The translations under genes and the position numbers were made by a program. A stretch of 34,665 bases of DNA from Streptomyces jumonjinensis (GTDB taxonomy: Bacteria; Actinomycetota; Actinomycetes; Streptomycetales; Streptomycetaceae). The stretch is from contig NZ_VCLA01000160.1 in assembly GCF_009600885.1 (NCBI RefSeq), positions 1-34,665 on the forward strand, written 5' to 3'. Shown here one piece after another: positions 30,576 to 34,665 of this stretch. The first letter of the stretch is position 1, and each line of letters starts with the position of its first letter. Below the pieces are notes generated by a model. That model was given only the letters and a program-made list of their open reading frames with translations. It searched no databases and was not told the DNA's origin.

Positions 30576-31052
30576 ATGGGTGTGATGCGCAAGGCGCTGC
30601 TCGCGGTGTCCGCGGCAGTGGTGGCGGTGGCCGCGATCGGGGCCGCGAACGCGGGCCCCGAAGCCGCGCCGGAGGCGGACGTGGCCCACCACGGGCATGT
30701 CTCGCTGACCGGGGGACGGCTGAAGGTCTCCCTCGCCTCCGAGAGCCTCGGTCCGGCGAACCTGGAGAACGCCACCGTCAGGCTCGCCTTCTCCGCTCCG
30801 CCGGCGGCCGTCCCGGCTCTGCCGCCGGGCTGTCTGTGGAGCACCGAGACGGTGGTGCTGTGCGCCACCGGCCCGCTGCGGGCGGGGGCCGGGGGCCGCC
30901 GGGTCGCCCTCGATCTGCGGACCCGGGGCACCCCGGAGCAGGTGGCGGTGGAGATCGGCACCCACTGGAACGGCGGGGTGGCCGACGAGAGCCCGGACAA
31001 CAACGAGCACCGGGTGCTCACGCCCGCCACCGGGCGCTCCTACGCCTTCTGA
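30576..31052 (+). CDS. Small secreted protein of unknown function
   Basis: 158 residues (or 155 from the ATG at 30585). A Sec signal peptide M-R-K-A-L-L-A-V-S-A-A-V-V-A-V-A-A-I-G-A-A-N-A leads to a mature domain of about 130 residues with beta-rich pattern (V-S-L-T-G-G-R-L-K-V-S-L, L-E-N-A-T-V-R-L-A-F) and one Cys pair (C-L-W-S, L-C-A-T); it resembles DUF11/CARDB-like beta-sandwich segments but is not assigned. The upstream 30541-30575 is AT-rich with TATCTT as a candidate -10 only a few bases before the ATG and no good ribosome-binding site, so a leaderless or short-leader transcript is possible. Confidence 0.75.
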   Translation: MGVMRKALLAVSAAVVAVAAIGAANAGPEAAPEADVAHHGHVSLTGGRLKVSLASESLGPANLENATVRLAFSAPPAAVPALPPGCLWSTETVVLCATGPLRAGAGGRRVALDLRTRGTPEQVAVEIGTHWNGGVADESPDNNEHRVLTPATGRSYAF

Positions 31053-31068
31053 GCGCTGCCCGGTGGCG

Positions 31069-32514
31069 TCAGCGGTTCTCGGCCTCGGCCCAGGCGATAT
31101 AGCCGTCCGGGCGGATCAGCAGCGCGTCCCGGCGGTCCGAGGCCCAGTGCGCCCGGACGGCCTCCGCCGGTGCCGCTGCCGCGGCCGGTGTCACGCCCTC
31201 GGGGGACACCAGCACGAACTCCCCCTTCCGCAGCAGCTCGTACAGCCGTCCCTCCGCCAGCCGCAGATCCGGGGCGCGTCTGCCGGTGAGGGGGTGGGAG
31301 CCGAAGGGCCTGGCATAGGCGACGGCGATGCCCGAGACCATGCCGAGCACCCTCGCCGAGGCCGGGGCTGCTGCTTGGAGGGCATGGGCGATCAGCGACC
31401 GCAGCGCGAGCTCCGCCGGGGTGTGCGCCATGGCGAGGCGGACGATCCCGCCACTGGAGCGCAGCACCATCCGCCCCACCGGATACCGCTCCGAGTGGTA
31501 GCTGTCGAGCAGGGCCTCGGGGTCCGCGGCCCTGCCCCTGAGGACCGAGGCCAGCTTCCAGGAGAGGTTGGCCGCGTCCTGGAGACCGGTGTTCATGCCC
31601 AGGCCGCCCGCCGGGGAGTGCACATGCGCCGCGTCGCCCGCGAGGAAGACCCGGCCCTGCCGGTAGGCGGGGACCTGGCGCTCGTCGCTGTGGAAACGGG
31701 AGATCCAGCGGGCGTCGTGCATCCCGTGGTCCGAGCCCAGGGCGCGCTGGGTGATGTCGCGGAGCTCGTCCAGATCGGCGGGCTCGCTGTCGGGGACCTG
31801 ATGGCTGCGGTCCCATCCCATGACGCGGTACCAGCCGCCGCCGAAGGGGGCGATGAAGGCGAAGACATCCCCCACGCCGTTGGCCAGGGGCAGCTGCGCC
31901 AGCTCCTCGGTGAGCCGCACGTCCGCGAGGATCATCGAGCGGATCACGGAGCCGCCCGGGAACGGCAGCCCCAGCAGGGTCCGCACCGAGCTGCGGACGC
32001 CGTCCGCGCCGACCGCGTAGCGGGCGCGGACCGTGGACCGCGTCCCTTCGCCGTCCCGCAGCCCGGCGATGACCTCGTCGGACGACTGGGTCAGGTCCGT
32101 CAGCCGCGTCCCGTGCCGGAAGACGGCCCCGGCGGCGCGGGCCCGGCGCTCCAGCAGACGCTCCACCTCGTACTGGGGAGTGATGAGGACGAAGGGGAAG
32201 CGGGATCGCAGCCGGGACAGATCGAGGGAGAGCGGGCGGAAGAGGCGCAGCCGGGCGACGGGGGTGCCCCGGGAGACCAGCTCATCGGCGAGGTCTCTGG
32301 CGTCCAGCAGTTCCAGGGTGCGGGCATGGACCGCGAAGGCCCTGGTCAGATTGCTCGTCCCGGACGGGCGGCGCTCCACCACGGTGACCCGGAGGCCCGC
32401 GGCGGCGAGATCCCCGGCGAGCAGCAGTCCCGTGGGGCCCGCGCCCACGACGAGCACATCGGCGTCGGTGGCCGTTCCGGTGCTCGCGCCGTCCCTTCCG
32501 ACCGTGCCGCCCAT
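31069..32514 (-). CDS. Class A FAD-dependent aromatic monooxygenase
   Basis: A 481-residue flavoprotein from ATG 32514 with AGGAGG upstream. FAD-binding motifs: V-V-G-A-G-P-T-G-L-L-L (22-32), the D-G motif G-A-D-G-V-R-S-S-V (about 168-176) and G-D-A-A-H-V-H-S-P-A-G-G-L-G-M-N-T (about 292-308), followed by L-S-W-K-L-A. The layout matches the FAD_binding_3 group (PHBH-like; polyketide hydroxylases such as PgaE/RdmE and rifampicin monooxygenase), with a C-terminal thioredoxin-like domain (about 390-481). It uses NAD(P)H and O2 to hydroxylate aromatic substrates. No polyketide genes are adjacent; a role in detoxification or tailoring is inferred. Confidence 0.9.
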   Translation of the reverse strand: MGGTVGRDGASTGTATDADVLVVGAGPTGLLLAGDLAAAGLRVTVVERRPSGTSNLTRAFAVHARTLELLDARDLADELVSRGTPVARLRLFRPLSLDLSRLRSRFPFVLITPQYEVERLLERRARAAGAVFRHGTRLTDLTQSSDEVIAGLRDGEGTRSTVRARYAVGADGVRSSVRTLLGLPFPGGSVIRSMILADVRLTEELAQLPLANGVGDVFAFIAPFGGGWYRVMGWDRSHQVPDSEPADLDELRDITQRALGSDHGMHDARWISRFHSDERQVPAYRQGRVFLAGDAAHVHSPAGGLGMNTGLQDAANLSWKLASVLRGRAADPEALLDSYHSERYPVGRMVLRSSGGIVRLAMAHTPAELALRSLIAHALQAAAPASARVLGMVSGIAVAYARPFGSHPLTGRRAPDLRLAEGRLYELLRKGEFVLVSPEGVTPAAAAAPAEAVRAHWASDRRDALLIRPDGYIAWAEAENR

Positions 32515-32641
32515 GGCTGCCTCCTGTGCCGCCCACGCTAACCGACCGGGAGCCGCTCAGGGGAGGTTCTGGGTGTCTTGCTGGGTGCGGGGGCTTCGGG
32601 GTGGGGCGGGGCTCTTGGGGCTGGGGTGCGGTGTCCGCTCC

Positions 32642-32745
32642 GGGGTGGTGCCGGGACTCATGATTTACGGCGCGTTTCCAGTCCCTGTTTGATGGCGGGC
32701 CTCCTTTGCGCCACAAAATCACGTTTTACGTCCCGGCACCACCCC
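32642..32745. repeat. 104-bp element bounded by perfect 16-bp inverted repeats
   Basis: GGGGTGGTGCCGGGAC (32642-32657) and GTCCCGGCACCACCCC (32730-32745) are exact reverse complements enclosing 72 bases; just inside, TGATTTACGGCGC and GCGCCACAAAATCA are also partly complementary. It lies between the monooxygenase gene and the AT-richer regulator gene. It could be a non-autonomous mobile element, a structured RNA or a large terminator. Confidence 0.7.
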
Positions 32746-32789
32746 TGCGCGGCCCCCTCCCATGAGAACGACGGGCCCCGAGGCCCCGG

Positions 32790-34112
32790 CTACGCCCTGA
32801 CGCTTCGCAAGGCCCGTTCATAAACCTCACGCGCTGTCGAATTCGAACAATAAGGTCGGAGGCGCCTGCCAATGTCCGCAACGTGTCGATCCACCCGGCC
32901 AGAATGAATCGACGGATATTCGTCAAGCACCTGATTCCAAGTGCTGCATGCGGCCTCTAGGTGACCTAGTTCTAGCTGCCTCTCAGCCAGTATTGAGCTG
33001 AATCGAACTGCGGATCGAGGCGTGTCACTCGTATCCCTCAGACGGAAATGCAACTCTAGGGAATCGATACTACCCTTGACGTCCCCTGAGTGGTAGCGAA
33101 CTTGGGATGTCGCGTAAGCCAAAGTCGATGCACTGAAACCTCCGAAGGTCCTGGTCCCGCTTTCAGCGATATCGAGAGACTTTTCGGTCTCTCGAATACG
33201 TGCCAGCGCCTCACGGTCGTTACCGGATACGGCGGAGGCGTACCCCTGCTGCGCCGCAAAGAATGCTTGCATGCGCGGTCCCGATTTCGGAGAAGCGGCG
33301 GCGGCAGCGTCGGCCAAGCGGACAGCATCCGGACCGTGCCCTAGGTCCGCTGCCTGGACTGACATACCCCGAAGAACGTGGCAGTACGTCAGATGATCGC
33401 CACTTGCGCCCGCGAATTCCAACCCCTTTCTGTAGTACCGCTGCGCCAGCCCATGCAATGCTTCGTCCTCTGCCGTCCAGCCGGTTAGATAGCAGAGAAA
33501 AGAAGCAGAGGACATCATGGCCTTGCGGATTGCCTCGGGCGCATCCGCCCGCAGGTATGGGGCGACAGTATTGGCGAGGAATAGTGCGGCCATCGGTCGA
33601 GTATGCTCGCCGCCAAAGTCTTCAAATGTCTCCCATAGGCGGTCGGTCATTTTCGTGACCAACTCAACGTCCGACATTCCTATGCGGTGCGCTCCTCCTG
33701 CTTGGACAGATTCCATCCTCCCCACAATGTCTGGCCAATTAGGGATGGTCAATGCGACAGAGAAGAGACTCGCTCCAAGTAAATTCCGACGTTCCACGTC
33801 CTGTCTCCCTAGGTCGATCAACTCTTCCACGGTGGAGCAACTGTTTGGAGTGCGGATAGAGGCGGGAAACCCGGCTTCGGAGTGGGTGACCAGTCGTCCT
33901 AGCTTGCGCGAAAGTGCTTCCAAGATCAGCGGGCGTACCTTTTCTTTGGGGGTTACGCCTTTCCGCCAGTAGTGGACGGTGGACTCTCCGAACGTGGTCG
34001 GTGTCCCTCGCTCGGTCCCGATCAGATTGACCGCACGGGCGAACTGACCCTGAGTCCAGCCTGCTTCCTTGTGTAGCCGGTCCAACTGGGTGTTCGATTT
34101 CCGCGTGTCCAT
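32790..34112 (-). CDS. XRE-family transcriptional regulator with TPR-like C-terminal region
   Basis: A 440-residue protein from ATG 34112. An N-terminal helix-turn-helix (about 7-75: L-D-R-L-H-K-E-A-G-W-T-Q-G-Q-F-A, with recognition-type S-T-V-H-Y-W-R-K-G) precedes an all-helical region (about 95-440) of TPR-like repeats (A-L-H-G-L-A-Q-R-Y-Y-R-K-G-L-E-F-A and following). This is the architecture of many Streptomyces regulators that sense a ligand or peptide, or partner a small neighbouring gene. Base composition is distinctly less GC-rich than upstream genes, and codon 111 is TTA (33780-33782), so translation may need the bldA tRNA. It is divergent from two coupled small genes starting at 34259, its likely targets. 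Confidence 0.88.
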   Translation of the reverse strand: MDTRKSNTQLDRLHKEAGWTQGQFARAVNLIGTERGTPTTFGESTVHYWRKGVTPKEKVRPLILEALSRKLGRLVTHSEAGFPASIRTPNSCSTVEELIDLGRQDVERRNLLGASLFSVALTIPNWPDIVGRMESVQAGGAHRIGMSDVELVTKMTDRLWETFEDFGGEHTRPMAALFLANTVAPYLRADAPEAIRKAMMSSASFLCYLTGWTAEDEALHGLAQRYYRKGLEFAGASGDHLTYCHVLRGMSVQAADLGHGPDAVRLADAAAAASPKSGPRMQAFFAAQQGYASAVSGNDREALARIRETEKSLDIAESGTRTFGGFSASTLAYATSQVRYHSGDVKGSIDSLELHFRLRDTSDTPRSAVRFSSILAERQLELGHLEAACSTWNQVLDEYPSIHSGRVDRHVADIGRRLRPYCSNSTAREVYERALRSVRA

Positions 34113-34258
34113 AGGTCTCCTTGGGGCTGGAGCCGTCGTTCAAGCCTTTCAAGTCCTACTGCCCTCTCAACGGTACCGCTGTGCGTGACTGAGGAGTTGC
34201 CTAGAGCGAGCACGAAGCAGTGCGGCACGGGGCAGAGCGAAAGGGAGCAGCAACGGCG

Positions 34259-34405
34259 ATGGCTGATCGACAGAAGCAGCCCGGTCCGGCTGACTGCGTA
34301 GCGGAACCGCAGGACACGGCCGAAGACGACTCTCCCGTACTCCGATCCCTGCGGGAGCGAGTGCGCGAGGTCAACGAGGAACACGAGCACTGGCGGTTGC
34401 CGTGA
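34259..34405 (+). CDS. Small acidic protein of unknown function
   Basis: A 48-residue ORF, M-A-D-R-Q-K-Q-P-G-P and onward to E-E-H-E-H-W-R-L-P. GGGAG at about 34242-34246 is 12 bases upstream; GTG 34220 would give a 61-residue version. The C-terminal half (S-L-R-E-R-V-R-E-V-N-E-E-H) is a predicted amphipathic helix. Its stop overlaps the next start (GTGA, 34402-34405), implying coupling. It is divergent from the XRE regulator. Small proteins of this kind beside XRE/TPR regulators are common in Streptomyces, but no function is known. Confidence 0.6.
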   Translation: MADRQKQPGPADCVAEPQDTAEDDSPVLRSLRERVREVNEEHEHWRLP

Positions 34406-34665
34406 CTCGCCTATACACGTGGCTCACCCTGGCGGCGGGGGTCGCCGAGATCCGGCTACGTCTCAACGTCCCCCGATTTTTGTGGGAGCTGGCACCGGAG
34501 GGTCGCGAGCACCGCGCGCTTTGTGCGGAGTTACGGCGAGACGACCCCCAGCAGGAGCACACCTATTTCACGGCTGTCTCGGGCGAAGGGCCTGTGTACG
34601 GCACGGGTGAGGTCGCGGGGACGATACTCGGCACGTTCTCCACGCCTTATCTCGGGCGGGCGCTG
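34402..34665 (+). CDS. Hypothetical protein, C-terminus cut by window edge
   Basis: At least 88 residues from GTG 34402, overlapping the preceding stop by four bases and open to the end of the window. It begins V-T-R-L-Y-T-W-L-T-L-A-A-G-V-A-E-I-R (translated with initiator Met) and continues with F-L-W-E-L-A-P-E-G-R-E-H. Codon 44 is TTA (34531-34533), again suggesting bldA dependence. I do not recognise the family from this fragment. Confidence 0.6.
   Translation, partial: MTRLYTWLTLAAGVAEIRLRLNVPRFLWELAPEGREHRALCAELRRDDPQQEHTYFTAVSGEGPVYGTGEVAGTILGTFSTPYLGRAL

Overview
The window is high-GC actinobacterial DNA, almost certainly from a Streptomyces chromosome. GTG/TTG starts, strong third-position GC bias, ATGA/TTGA operon overlaps, a Rex-type redox operator in front of a rex-hemA-hemC-hemD operon, DasR-type chitinase operators, a class I lysyl-tRNA synthetase beside argS, and TTA codons only in the AT-richer right end all point there. 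The left half resembles a conserved core region of Streptomyces chromosomes (recalled, not searched).

Layout. 1-1276: a truncated HAD-IB phosphatase (-) divergent from a small glutaredoxin-like protein (+). 1277-8701: a 458-base leader carrying a roughly 33-bp tandem repeat and a Rex operator, then the translationally coupled rex-hemA-hemC-hemD haem operon, a terminator, a DinB-like gene and hemB; together these cover 5-aminolevulinate formation to uroporphyrinogen III, with the NADH sensor Rex probably controlling its own operon. 8791-10987: two paralogous secreted GH19 chitinases (-), each preceded by the same 21-bp sequence containing a DasR-like site. 11097-12415: an imine-reductase-like oxidoreductase (-) with an operator-like palindrome, divergent from a DUF1876 protein (+). 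12535-16284: divergent argS (-) and class I lysS (+), then a strong hairpin.

16387-22230 is a six-gene minus-strand cluster that I recognise as the uncharacterised yhf operon of enterobacteria: stand-alone PRD protein (yhfY), DUF2620 protein (yhfU), polytopic membrane protein (yhfT), phosphotriesterase homologue (php), PLP aminotransferase-like enzyme (yhfS) and alanine-racemase-fold PLP enzyme (yhfX). The last has an apparent one-base frameshift and php carries a Gly-Thr repeat insertion. yhfW and yhfZ are absent.

22965-24216 is the most striking locus: a 26-codon ORF ending in A-W-Y-I-W-W followed by a small divergent cytochrome P450. This is the arrangement of atropopeptide (tryptorubin-type) RiPPs, whose tryptorubin core is A-W-Y-I-W-Y; here the last residue is Trp, so a new congener is predicted.

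24250-34665: a DUF2637 membrane protein with a long repetitive tail, two DUF3558-type lipoproteins, RtcB RNA ligase (+), a short-chain dehydrogenase, a YnfA-type membrane protein, a small secreted protein (+), a class A flavoprotein monooxygenase, and an AT-richer, TTA-containing right end with an XRE/TPR-like regulator divergent from a small gene overlapping a gene cut by the window edge. No tRNA, rRNA, CRISPR array or insertion sequence was recognised.
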